Shown piece after piece: positions 56,709 to 64,000 of a stretch of 64,000 bases of DNA (positions within the stretch are counted from its first letter, which is position 1; each line of letters opens with the position of its first letter). The DNA lies in the NCBI RefSeq assembly GCF_020523825.1, contig NZ_JAJALK010000016.1, positions 1 through 64,000 of the forward strand. Reading direction: 5' to 3'. The stretch is from Methylobacterium brachiatum. GTDB lineage: Bacteria; Pseudomonadota; Alphaproteobacteria; Rhizobiales; Beijerinckiaceae. Below the pieces are notes generated by a model. That model was given only the letters and a program-made list of their open reading frames with translations. It had not been told where the DNA came from and made no database searches. The position numbers and the translations under genes were made by a program.

Positions 56709-57863
56709 ATGGCAGGCAAGGATGAGGCGACATGGCGGGTCGGCGTCCTGTTCTCCCGCAGCGGGGTCAGCGGCATCACGGAGACCGAGCACTTCCTCGG
56801 CACCGCCCTCGCGATTGAGGAGATCAACACCGCCGGCGGCGTGCTCGGGCGGCCGATCGAACCGATCTGCTACGATCCGGCCGGCGACAACGACGCGTAT
56901 CGGTCCTATGGCCGCCGGATGCTCGCCGAGGACGGGGCCGAGGTGATCTTCGGATGCTCGCTCTCGGCCAGCCGCAAATCGGTTCTGTCCACCGTCGAGC
57001 GGCACAACGGCCTGCTCTGGTACCCGTCGATCTACGAGGGCTTCGAGTACTCGGAGAACATCATCTATACGGGCGCGACCCTCAACCAGAACGTCTTCGC
57101 GCTGGCAGATTACCTCCTGCAGGAGCATGGCCCGCGGATCTTCCTGATCGGGTCCGACTACATCTACCCGCGCGAGTCGAACCGGGTGATGCGCGATCTC
57201 ATCGAGGCGAAGGGCGGGAGCATCGTGGGCGAACGCTATGCGCCGCTGGACGCCGACGACGCGGCCCACGCTGCGATGATCGCCGAGATCCGGCACGCCG
57301 CGCCGGACGCGGTGTTCTCGACCGTGGTCGGGCGCGGCGCCGAGCGGCTCTACCGGGCCTACGCGGCGTCGGGGATCGACCGGGCGCGCTGCCCGATCGC
57401 CAGCCTGACCCTGGCGGAGGGACAGATCCGGGCGATCGGCCCGGAGCTGTGCAGCAGCCACGTCCTGGCCGCCTCGTATTTCGCGGCCCTCGCGGGCGAG
57501 GAGAACCGGCGCTTCCGGGCAGCCTTCGAGGCGCGGTTCGGGCCCGGGCGCCCGACCAGCATGTGGTCGGAAACGGCCTACGCGCAGGTGCATCTCTTCG
57601 CCCGTGCGCTGGCCGAGGCCGGCACCCTCGATGCCGGGCGCCTGGGCGCCGCGGCCCTGCGGCAGCGCCTCGCGGCACCGGAGGGCGAACTCGCCTTCGA
57701 CAGCGAGACGCGCCACATCTGGCTCACCCCCGGGATCGGCATCGCCCGCCCGGACGGGCAATTCGACGTGGTCTGGCGGGCGCGCCGGCCGGTGCGGCCC
57801 GATCCGTACCTCGCCTGGTCCCGGTTCGAGACGAACTGGCTCGACGAGGGGATGGCCGCGTGA
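56709..57863 (+). CDS. amiC: AmiC-like amide sensor / substrate-binding protein
   Basis: A 384-residue periplasmic-binding-fold protein without a signal peptide, the same length as Pseudomonas AmiC, which sequesters AmiR until an amide binds. The two-lobed fold has GVLFSRSGVSGITETEHFLG at the N-terminus, EEINTAGGVLGRPIE near 39, VLSTVERHNGLLWYPSIYEG near 97, and IFLIGSDYIYPRESN near 144. The ATG at 56709 is chosen because the fold starts there and it follows GGTGGGG. Its stop overlaps the start of amiR. A hairpin with a T run lies just upstream. Confidence 0.85.
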   Translation: MAGKDEATWRVGVLFSRSGVSGITETEHFLGTALAIEEINTAGGVLGRPIEPICYDPAGDNDAYRSYGRRMLAEDGAEVIFGCSLSASRKSVLSTVERHNGLLWYPSIYEGFEYSENIIYTGATLNQNVFALADYLLQEHGPRIFLIGSDYIYPRESNRVMRDLIEAKGGSIVGERYAPLDADDAAHAAMIAEIRHAAPDAVFSTVVGRGAERLYRAYAASGIDRARCPIASLTLAEGQIRAIGPELCSSHVLAASYFAALAGEENRRFRAAFEARFGPGRPTSMWSETAYAQVHLFARALAEAGTLDAGRLGAAALRQRLAAPEGELAFDSETRHIWLTPGIGIARPDGQFDVVWRARRPVRPDPYLAWSRFETNWLDEGMAA

Positions 57864-58486
57864 CGGCGCCCGCCCGCAAGATCCTGGACGACCTGAGGCG
57901 GGCTCGCGCCCTGGTCATCCATCCGAGCGACGAGGAGGGCGCCGCGCTCCTGGAGCAGCTCCGGCGCCTCGGCTGCGCGGTCTCCCTCGTCTGGCCGCCG
58001 CCGGCGGCCCTGCCGCCGGACATCGACACGCTGTTCATCCAGCTCGACGACGCGCAGGTGATGCACCTCCTGCCGTCGATCGAGGAGATCGAGCCCGCCG
58101 TCATCGCCATCGTGGCCTACGAGAGCCCGACATCCCTGAAGGCGATCGCCGACGTCAACGCCCACGGCGTGCTCAACAAGCCGCTCCACCCGCGCGGGGT
58201 GCTGACCCAGTTCGCCCTGGCGCGCTACCGGCGCGGCTACGAGGGCCGGTTGACCAGCAAGATCAACCGCTTGGAGGAGACCATGAAGGGCCGCCGCACC
58301 GTCGAGAAGGCGGTCCGGCTGCTGGTGGAGCTCAACCGGATCGACGAGGAGGCCGCCTACAGGATGCTCCGGGATCGCGCGACCGCCTCACGGGTGCCGA
58401 TGGCGAGCGTGGCCGAGAGCGTGGTCTCGGCCCACGAGGCGATGAGCGGCCTCGGCCTGCGCATCGCGTTGGCGGAAAAGACCTGA
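57860..58486 (+). CDS. amiR: AmiR-type ANTAR antitermination regulator
   Basis: A 208-residue RNA-binding antiterminator. The N-terminal pseudo-receiver domain (about 1-135) is followed by a coiled coil (GRLTSKINRLEETMKGRRTV, about 132-151) and the C-terminal three-helix ANTAR domain (KAVRLLVELNRIDEEAAYRM, about 153-205). The GTG at 57860 overlaps the amiC stop, which fits the AmiC-AmiR complex known from Pseudomonas aeruginosa. It reads into a leader with an intrinsic terminator before the amidase gene, the expected target. Confidence 0.85.
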   Translation: MTAPARKILDDLRRARALVIHPSDEEGAALLEQLRRLGCAVSLVWPPPAALPPDIDTLFIQLDDAQVMHLLPSIEEIEPAVIAIVAYESPTSLKAIADVNAHGVLNKPLHPRGVLTQFALARYRRGYEGRLTSKINRLEETMKGRRTVEKAVRLLVELNRIDEEAAYRMLRDRATASRVPMASVAESVVSAHEAMSGLGLRIALAEKT

Positions 58487-58565
58487 CTGCAGCATCGTGC
58501 CGCAAATATCGCCTTGCGGCGCGTCTTCAGGCGCGTATCGTAGTCTTACCGGGCAAGGTTGCCCC

Positions 58566-58603
58566 GCAGCAGGATTGCTGCATCACATCTCGGCTTTGGA
58601 GCC
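58566..58603 (+). promoter_or_regulatory. Candidate two-hairpin ANTAR target in the amidase leader
   Basis: Hairpin 1 is GCAGC-AGGATT-GCTGC (58566-58581), which can be read with a six-base loop. A ten-base linker follows. Hairpin 2 is GGC-TTTGGA-GCC (58592-58603), whose 3' arm is the first part of the terminator stem, so the two are mutually exclusive. Tandem hexaloop hairpins are the known ANTAR ligand. The consensus loop (A at 1, G at 4) is only half met by each: A1 in the first, G4 in the second. Confidence 0.5.
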
Positions 58604-58641
58604 TCTGGTCCGCGGATGATGTCCGCGCCCAGGGGCTTTTT
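58601..58641 (+). terminator. Intrinsic terminator in the amidase leader
   Basis: GCCTCTGG (58601-58608) pairs with CCAGGGGC (58629-58636), with one G-U pair. An inner GCGGA-TGATG-TCCGC stem lies inside, and TTTTT follows at 58637-58641. It lies 16 bases before the amidase ATG, so transcription must be rescued to express the operon. Confidence 0.7.
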
Positions 58642-58657
58642 GCGTTTTGGAGCCAGC

Positions 58658-59503
58658 ATGATCCAAGCGAGCGATCCCGCACGCCCGCCGTTACGGGTGT
58701 CCTGCATCCAGTTCGAGCCGCAATTCGGTGCCGTGGCGGCCAATATCGCGCGGGGAGCGGATCTCATCCGCGCCGCCGCGGCGGAGGGCAGCCGCCTGAT
58801 CGTCCTGCCCGAACTCGCCAGCACCGGCTACGTGTTCGAATCCGACGCGGAGGCGGCCTCCCTCGCCGAGCCGGTGCCGGACGGGCCGACGACCCGGGCC
58901 TGGGCGGCGCTCGCGGCGGAACTCGGCGTGCACATCGTGGCCGGCATCGCCGAGCGCGCGGGCGCGACCCTCTACAACGCCGCCGTGATCGTCGGGCCGC
59001 AGGGCTACATCGGCACCTACCGGAAGGCGCATCTCTGGGACCAGGAGAACGTGTTCTTCGCCAGGGGCGATCTCGGCTTCCCGGTCTTCGACACGGCGCT
59101 CGGCAAGATCGGGATCGCGATCTGCTACGACGGCTGGTTCCCCGAGACCTTCCGGCAGCTCGCCCTCGGGGGCGCCGAGATCGTCTGCATCCCGACCAAC
59201 TGGGTGCCGATGCCCGACCAGCCCGCGGGCGAGGCCGCCATGGCCAACACCCTGCACCGGGCCGCCGCCCATACGAACGGCCTCTTCATCGCCTGCGCCG
59301 ACCGGGTCGGCGTGGAGCGCGGCCAGCCCTTCGAGGGCCAGAGCCTGATCATCGGCCCCAAGGGCTGGCCCCTGGCCGGCCCGGCGAGCCGCGACCGGAC
59401 CGAGACCCTCTCGGCCCTGGTCGATCTCGACGAGGCCGGCCGCAAGGACCTGAACGCGTTCAACTCTCTCCTGCGCGACCGCCGGACCGACATCTACGGC
59501 TGA
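58658..59503 (+). CDS. Nitrilase-superfamily amidase
   Basis: A 281-residue carbon-nitrogen hydrolase. The Glu-Lys-Cys triad is E52 in VLPELASTGY, K123 in GTYRKAHLW and C157 in AICYDGWF, all intact. The fold is the single-domain, predicted cytoplasmic type that hydrolyses short amides, carbamoyl compounds or ureides; the exact substrate is open. The ATG at 58658 is chosen because GGAG (58649-58652) precedes it; the longer frame upstream runs through the leader terminator. Placed between amiCR and an Urt/Fmd-type transporter, it is the likely enzyme that releases ammonia from the imported amide. Confidence 0.9.
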   Translation: MIQASDPARPPLRVSCIQFEPQFGAVAANIARGADLIRAAAAEGSRLIVLPELASTGYVFESDAEAASLAEPVPDGPTTRAWAALAAELGVHIVAGIAERAGATLYNAAVIVGPQGYIGTYRKAHLWDQENVFFARGDLGFPVFDTALGKIGIAICYDGWFPETFRQLALGGAEIVCIPTNWVPMPDQPAGEAAMANTLHRAAAHTNGLFIACADRVGVERGQPFEGQSLIIGPKGWPLAGPASRDRTETLSALVDLDEAGRKDLNAFNSLLRDRRTDIYG

Positions 59504-59538
59504 CCCCGCCCCGCATCGTCTTTTCCAGGAGCCCATTC

Positions 59539-60696
59539 ATGGTGACACGTTCTCTCATCGGCACCGCCGCCGCGCTCGTGCTCGCGGCCTCGGCCGCGCA
59601 GGCCGCCGACGGCAAGCCGATCGTCATCGGCGTGCCGATCGGCCTGTCGGGGGCCAACAGCGTCGTCGCCCCCTCGGTGGTGCAATCGGCGGAGCTCGCG
59701 GTCGCGGAGATCAATGCGAGCGGCGGCGTGCTCGGCCGCAAGCTCGTTTTGGAGGTGGCCGACGACGCCTCCGGCGCGGCCGGCGCCCAGAAGGCCTTCG
59801 ACGGCCTGATCTATCAGAAGAAGGTCGACGTCCTGATCTCGATGGAGACGAGCGCGGCCCGCAACGCCGGCCTGCCCGCCGTCACCAAGGGTCGCGTGCC
59901 GTACATCTACACCTCGTTCTACGAGGGGCATTCCTGCAACAAGAACATGTTCGTGAATGCCTGGGTGCCCGAGCAGCAGGTGCCGCCGGTGGTCGACGCC
60001 TTCAAGGCCAAGGGCGCCAAGACCTATTTCCTCATCGGCAGCGATTACGCCTTCGGCCGCGGCATGCTCGGCTTCGCCAAGAGCTACGCCGAGAAGACCG
60101 GCGGCAAGGTGGTGGGCGAGGAATACCTGCCGATGGACGGCAGCGACTGGACCGCGATCATCTCCAAGCTGAAGGAGGCCAAGCCCGACGCGCTGATCAC
60201 CTCCACGGCCGGCGGCGCGCCGAATGTCACGCTCACCAAGCAGCTGCGCGGCGCCGGCGTGTTGCTGCCCTTCGCCAACCTCGCCCTGGACGAGGGCACC
60301 GCCAAGAGCATGGGCGCCGACGCCGAGGGCGTCTACCTCTCGGCCTCCTACGTGACCGGGATCGACAGCCCGGAGAACAAGACCTTCCTGGCCGCCATGA
60401 AGGCGAAGTTCGGCGCCGAGCTGCGCACGCCCAACGATCTCTCGGTGCCGGAATACGAGGCGATCTACCTCTACAAGGCCGCCGTGGAGAAGGCGGGCGG
60501 AACCGAGACGGCGAAGGTGCTCGAGGCCCTGCCCGCTGTGAGCGTGACCGGGCCGCGGGGCACGATCCGCATGAGCAAGCAGCATCACGCCCCCCTGACC
60601 ATGTATCTCGGCCAGATCCAGAAGGACGGCACCGTGAAGGTCGCCGGCACCTTCAAGGACGTCGATCCCGGCGAGCAGTGCCCGAAGCTGCCCTGA
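59539..60696 (+). CDS. Branched-chain/urea/amide-type ABC substrate-binding protein
   Basis: A 385-residue periplasmic receptor of the UrtA/FmdD group. A signal peptide (about 1-22, ending ASAAQAADG) precedes the two-lobed fold, with IVIGVPIGLSGANSVVAPSV near 27, EINASGGVLGRKLVLEVADD near 55, and YFLIGSDYAFGRGMLGF near 165. AGGAG at 59527-59531 lies seven bases before the ATG. It shares its fold with AmiC, so regulator and receptor probably bind similar ligands. It captures an amide- or urea-like solute for the permease genes that follow. Confidence 0.9.
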   Translation: MVTRSLIGTAAALVLAASAAQAADGKPIVIGVPIGLSGANSVVAPSVVQSAELAVAEINASGGVLGRKLVLEVADDASGAAGAQKAFDGLIYQKKVDVLISMETSAARNAGLPAVTKGRVPYIYTSFYEGHSCNKNMFVNAWVPEQQVPPVVDAFKAKGAKTYFLIGSDYAFGRGMLGFAKSYAEKTGGKVVGEEYLPMDGSDWTAIISKLKEAKPDALITSTAGGAPNVTLTKQLRGAGVLLPFANLALDEGTAKSMGADAEGVYLSASYVTGIDSPENKTFLAAMKAKFGAELRTPNDLSVPEYEAIYLYKAAVEKAGGTETAKVLEALPAVSVTGPRGTIRMSKQHHAPLTMYLGQIQKDGTVKVAGTFKDVDPGEQCPKLP

Positions 60697-60795
60697 AGGG
60701 CGGGGGCTGAGGGATCCGACGATCTCCAGCCCTCTCGGAGGCAATCGGTTCCCCGTTCTCGCTGCCGCTACGCGGCTCCGAGATGAAGCGCGGGT

Positions 60796-60819
60796 CCCCT
60801 CTCCCGTGCGGGAGAGGGG
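60796..60819. repeat. Intergenic palindrome between receptor and permease genes
   Basis: CCCCTCTCCCG (60796-60806), two bases, CGGGAGAGGGG (60809-60819): a perfect eleven-base inverted repeat. It resembles REP-like intergenic palindromes. It might attenuate transcription between the abundant receptor and the permeases. Confidence 0.5.
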
Positions 60820-60946
60820 GCAGGTCGCGCCCTGCCACCACTGCCGGCGTCCACCGGAGATCCGTGATCATCGTAGCCTCCGCGGGGCAGGGCGCGCCTC
60901 GTCACCCGCCGCGCCCTCTGCCGATCCCGCGCACCCGGAAACCCCG

Positions 60947-61780
60947 ATGCTCCTCACCCTCGACATCCTGACCACCGCGGCGATCCTGTTCATCGTCTCG
61001 ATCGGCCTGCTCGCGATCTTCGGGGTCCTGAAGATCATCAACTTCGCCCACGGGGCGTGGCTGACGGTCGGCGCCTACTGCGCCGTGGTGACGGCCAAGC
61101 TCGGGCTCAATCCCTGGGCGGCGCTGCCCCTGGCCTTCGTGGTCGGCGCGGCCCTCGGCGGGCTGGCGGAGCATTTCATCATCCGCCCCCTCTACCGCCG
61201 GCCGCTGGACGCGATCCTGGCCACCTGGGGGCTCGGGATCGTCGTCGGCCAGCTCATCACCCTGGCCTTCGGCCGCGACGTCCAGCTCACCCCGAACCTC
61301 TATGCCGGCACCGTCGCTGTCCTGGGCGTCGAGTACTCCGCCTACCGGCTCGTGGCCCTCGGCATCGCCCTCGTCATCGGGATCCTGTTCGCCCTCACCA
61401 TCGAGCGGACGCGGCTCGGCCTGTCGGCCCGGGCGGTGATCATCAACGAGACCCTGGCCCGCAGCCTCGGCATCGATACCGGGCGGGTGCGCCTCGTCGT
61501 GTTCATGATCGGCGCGGGCCTGGCGGCGCTGGCCGGCGTCCTCCTGACGCCGCTGACCAGCGTCGATCCCAACATGGGGGTGAGCTGGCTGATCGGCGCC
61601 TTCATGCTGGTGATGGTGGCCGATGCGTCCTTCCTGGCGCTCGCGGCCGCCTGCCTCGTCTTCGGAGCCGCGCAGGTCCTGATCAGCACCTTCATCAGCC
61701 CGATCCTGGGCAGCATCGCCGTCGCGGTGCTCGCGGCTCTCGTGCTGCGGATCAGCCCGAAAGGTTTCTCCCGTGCTTGA
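60947..61780 (+). CDS. urtB: ABC permease, UrtB/LivH type
   Basis: A 277-residue permease with about eight helices. Hallmarks of LivH/UrtB are AIFGVLKIINFAHGAWLTVG near residue 22, RPLYRRPLDAILATWGLGIV near 79, and ARAVIINETLARSLGIDTGR near 160. The ATG at 60947 is chosen because the first helix (LDILTTAAILFIVSIGLLAI) starts there; the frame upstream is Arg/Pro-rich intergenic sequence. Its last codons overlap the GTG of the next gene, so the two permeases are coupled. The symbol reflects the family; an Fmd-type amide transporter is equally likely. Confidence 0.88.
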   Translation: MLLTLDILTTAAILFIVSIGLLAIFGVLKIINFAHGAWLTVGAYCAVVTAKLGLNPWAALPLAFVVGAALGGLAEHFIIRPLYRRPLDAILATWGLGIVVGQLITLAFGRDVQLTPNLYAGTVAVLGVEYSAYRLVALGIALVIGILFALTIERTRLGLSARAVIINETLARSLGIDTGRVRLVVFMIGAGLAALAGVLLTPLTSVDPNMGVSWLIGAFMLVMVADASFLALAAACLVFGAAQVLISTFISPILGSIAVAVLAALVLRISPKGFSRA

Positions 61781-63578
61781 GACCCTTCCCGTCGCCGAGC
61801 GCGCCGCCGCGGCGCCCCGCGGACGCCGCCTGTCCCGCGCCGCGCCCTTCGTGGCCGCGGCCCTGGCGGCGCTGGCTCTCTGGATCGCGCCGCTCTTCCT
61901 CGACACCTTCGCGGTCAACGTCCTGACCCGCTCGATGATCTACGCGGTGCTGGCCGTCACGGTGGACCTGCTCTGGGGCTTCGCGGGGATCCTGACCTTC
62001 GGGCAGGCGGCGTTCTTCGGCATCGGCGCCTACGCCACCGCGATGATCCTCGCCGCCTACGGGGCGACGCCGCTGGGGATCGCCGCGGCCATCGCGGCGG
62101 CGCTGGTCGCGTCGGCCCTGCTCGGGCTCGCGGTCGGCTGGCTGTCCTTCTACCACCGCTCGACGCCGCTCTACGCCTCGGTGATCTCGCTGGTCGTCCC
62201 GATCGTCGTCGTGCAGCTCATCTATTCGGGCGGGGAATGGACCGGCTCCAGCAGCGGCCTCGTCGGGTTCGACGTGCTGCCCTTCGAGAGCGAGGGCTAT
62301 TTCCGCCTCGCGGCGCTGGCCCTGATCGCCGTCACGCTGGCGGCCTGGATCCTGGTCCGGTCGGATGCCGGGCGCGCCCTCGTGGCCTTGCGCGACAACG
62401 AGGCGCGCTGCGCCTATCTCGGCCTCAATCCCCGGCGCCTGCAGATCCTCCTGACCGCCGCGCTCGCCGCCGTGGCCGGGCTCGCGGGCTTCCTGTTCGC
62501 CAACGCCTCCGGCGTGGTCGCCCCCGAGAATGCCGGCTTCCTGTTCGGCACCGAACTGGTGATCTGGGTGGCGCTCGGCGGCCGCGGCACGCTGCTCGGC
62601 CCGGTGCTGGGCACGATCGCCATCGACTACCTCGCGGCCAATCTCTCCGGCGATCTGCCCTTCCTCTGGCAGCTCCTGCTGGGGACGGCCTTCGTGGCGA
62701 TCATCATCCTGCTACCGGGCGGGCTCGCCGACCTCGCCGGCCGGCTGTGGCGGGCGCTGCCGCTCGGCCGGCCCGAGCGCGCCGCCCCCGTCCTGATGGC
62801 ACGGGAGGCTACCGCCGCCGCGGCAGCGACGGATGCTCCGATCCTCAAAGTGGACGGCCTGGCCAAAGCCTATGGCAGCCTGACCGTGCTGGAGGGCATC
62901 GATCTGGAGATCCGCGCGGGCGAGCTCGTCAGCCTCGTGGGCCCCAACGGTGCCGGCAAGACCACGCTGATGCGCTGCCTCAGCGACGGCACCGAGCCCT
63001 TCACCGGCGCGATCGCCATCGGCGGCACGGCGATCACCGGGCTGACGCCGAACCGGATCGTCGGGCTCGGGGTCGGGCGCAAGTTCCAGGTTGCGAGCGT
63101 GTTCGAGAGCCTGTCGGTGGCCGATTGCCTGCGGCTCGCGCGGGCCCCGCATGACGGGCTGAACCCGGTCGGCCGGGACCCGACGCTGGGCCTTCCGCAG
63201 GCGGCCCTCGACGTCCTGCGGATGACCGGCCTCGACCGCCTGCTGACGCAGCCCGCGCGCCTCCTGTCCCACGGCCAGAAGCAGGCGCTGGAACTCGCCA
63301 TGGTGGTGGCGTTGGAGCCGCGGCTGATCCTGCTCGACGAGCCCACCGCCGGCCTGACCAAGGCCGAGCGCACCACCATCGGGACCGTCCTCAAGGCCCT
63401 GACCGCCGGACGCCGGATCGCCGCCGTGCTGGTCGAGCACGACCTCGATTTCGTGCGGGAGATCTCGTCCCGGATCGTGGTGCTGCACCAGGGCCGCCTG
63501 GTCCTCGACGGCACGGTGGACGCGGTCGTCGGTTCCGAGCTGGTCCGGACCATCTATTCGGGAGGCGCCCATGGTTGA
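61773..63578 (+). CDS. Fused ABC permease-ATPase (UrtC-UrtD type)
   Basis: A 601-residue fusion of a LivM/UrtC permease with an ATPase. The permease (about 30-335) has VTVDLLWGFAGILTFGQAAF near 60 and RDNEARCAYLGLNPRRLQ near 208. A 25-residue Ala-rich linker leads to a UrtD-type ATPase with Walker A GPNGAGKTT near 390, ABC signature LLSHGQKQ near 498 and Walker B LILLDEPTAGL near 514, then VEHDLDFV. Normally these are two proteins. The GTG start overlaps the urtB stop, and the TGA overlaps the ATG of the next ATPase gene. Confidence 0.9.
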   Translation: MLETLPVAERAAAAPRGRRLSRAAPFVAAALAALALWIAPLFLDTFAVNVLTRSMIYAVLAVTVDLLWGFAGILTFGQAAFFGIGAYATAMILAAYGATPLGIAAAIAAALVASALLGLAVGWLSFYHRSTPLYASVISLVVPIVVVQLIYSGGEWTGSSSGLVGFDVLPFESEGYFRLAALALIAVTLAAWILVRSDAGRALVALRDNEARCAYLGLNPRRLQILLTAALAAVAGLAGFLFANASGVVAPENAGFLFGTELVIWVALGGRGTLLGPVLGTIAIDYLAANLSGDLPFLWQLLLGTAFVAIIILLPGGLADLAGRLWRALPLGRPERAAPVLMAREATAAAAATDAPILKVDGLAKAYGSLTVLEGIDLEIRAGELVSLVGPNGAGKTTLMRCLSDGTEPFTGAIAIGGTAITGLTPNRIVGLGVGRKFQVASVFESLSVADCLRLARAPHDGLNPVGRDPTLGLPQAALDVLRMTGLDRLLTQPARLLSHGQKQALELAMVVALEPRLILLDEPTAGLTKAERTTIGTVLKALTAGRRIAAVLVEHDLDFVREISSRIVVLHQGRLVLDGTVDAVVGSELVRTIYSGGAHG

Positions 63579-64000
63579 GGCCGCACGACGCACCGAGCCG
63601 GCGGGAGCCGCCCTCACCCTCGATGCCGTGTCGAGCGGCTACGGCGCCGTCTCGATCGTGAAGGACGTGTCCCTGGCGGTGGGCGCGGGCGAGATCGTCG
63701 CCCTTCTCGGCAAGAACGGCATGGGCAAGACAACCCTGCTCAAGACCGTCCTGGGAATGGTGACCCTGCGCGGCGGCAGGATCACCATCGGCGGGCAGGC
63801 GCTCTCCGGCCTCTCCCCCGCCAAGCTCGTGGCGCTCGGCGTCGGCTACGCGCCGCAGGAGCAGCCTTTGTTCCAGGACCTGTCGATCCGCGACAACCTG
63901 CGCCTGGCGGTCCCGTCCGACCGCCACCTCCCGGACGCGCTGGAGCGCCTGGTCGGCCACTTCCCGTTCCTGAAGGACCGGCTCGCCCAGCGCGCCGGCA
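63571..64000 (+). CDS. urtE: ABC ATPase, UrtE/LivF type (cut by window edge)
   Basis: The first 143 codons of the second ATPase of the transporter; the gene continues past the window. TLDAVSSGYGAVSIVKDVSL near residue 16 is followed by Walker A GKNGMGKTTLLKT near 49 and a Q-loop block YAPQEQPLFQDLSIRDNL near 93. GKNGMGKTT is typical of LivF/UrtE. The ATG overlaps the stop of the fused permease-ATPase gene, and GGAGG is present eight bases upstream. Confidence 0.88.
   Translation, partial: MVEAARRTEPAGAALTLDAVSSGYGAVSIVKDVSLAVGAGEIVALLGKNGMGKTTLLKTVLGMVTLRGGRITIGGQALSGLSPAKLVALGVGYAPQEQPLFQDLSIRDNLRLAVPSDRHLPDALERLVGHFPFLKDRLAQRAG

Noticed and set aside
57604..59538. Upstream 645 codons in frame with the ABC substrate-binding gene
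   Set aside because: They run through amiC, amiR and the amidase in a shadow frame; the real gene starts at 59539 with AGGAG and a signal peptide.

Overview
The window is a high-GC chromosomal segment with compact GTGA/ATGA gene overlaps. It suggests an alphaproteobacterium of the Rhizobiales, most likely Methylobacterium or a close relative. This is inferred from the composition, the IS families, a type VI secretion system (T6SS) layout without a visible tssJ, and the amide-utilisation genes; no rRNA or tRNA marker is present. Several AT-rich patches (about 4.0-5.2, 13.8-14.1, 23.9-24.2, 42.7-43.3 and 48.2-48.7 kb) interrupt the GC-rich background and carry orphan genes or little coding.

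Layout. (1) 0-3.2 kb: an orphan phage packaging cassette (ParB-like/DNA methyltransferase, DUF5681-like protein, terminase large subunit) with a decayed 5' end. (2) 3.3-6.5 kb: a truncated serine hydrolase, one AT-rich orphan ORF, and nested remains of IS481-like, IS630 and IS66 elements. (3) 6.5-13.8 kb, minus strand: a two-partner secretion operon, TpsB transporter then TpsA exoprotein, followed by an overlapping caspase-like protease with Sel1 repeats. (4) 14.1-14.5 kb: IS3 debris. (5) 14.7-42.4 kb: a T6SS locus in two divergent arms. The minus arm runs tssA, tssB, tssC, hcp, tssE, tssF, tssG, clpV, with an OmpA-like envelope gene upstream of tssA. The plus arm runs vgrG, a small conserved gene, the FHA gene tagH, tssK, tssL, tssM, tagF, pppA, ppkA, and a zinc-ribbon/lytic transglycosylase gene. 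A PAAR gene lies at the end on the minus strand. (6) 42.7-49.7 kb: an AT-rich orphan, a TPR-methyltransferase, an M23 peptidase, a one-TM protein, a dead IS481 transposase, two overlapping AT-rich small ORFs and an SDR remnant. (7) 49.7-54.6 kb: a siderophore module (AraC/PchR-like regulator, TonB-dependent receptor, Fes-like esterase). (8) 55.0-64.0 kb: an MFS transporter divergent from an amide operon (amiC, amiR, nitrilase-family amidase, Urt/Fmd-type ABC transporter) that runs off the right edge.

How the genes work together. The T6SS has sheath (TssBC), tube (Hcp), baseplate (TssEFGK), membrane complex (TssLM), spike (VgrG/PAAR) and recycling ATPase (ClpV), plus the full PpkA/PppA/Fha/TagF post-translational switch. 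The siderophore module couples sensing, outer-membrane import and periplasmic hydrolysis. In the amide operon, AmiC and AmiR are followed by an RNA leader with an intrinsic terminator directly before the amidase gene, which points to ligand-controlled antitermination. The least explained parts are the TPS-caspase operon, the zinc-ribbon transglycosylase at the end of the T6SS operon, and the AT-rich orphan ORFs. No tRNA, rRNA or CRISPR array was recognised.
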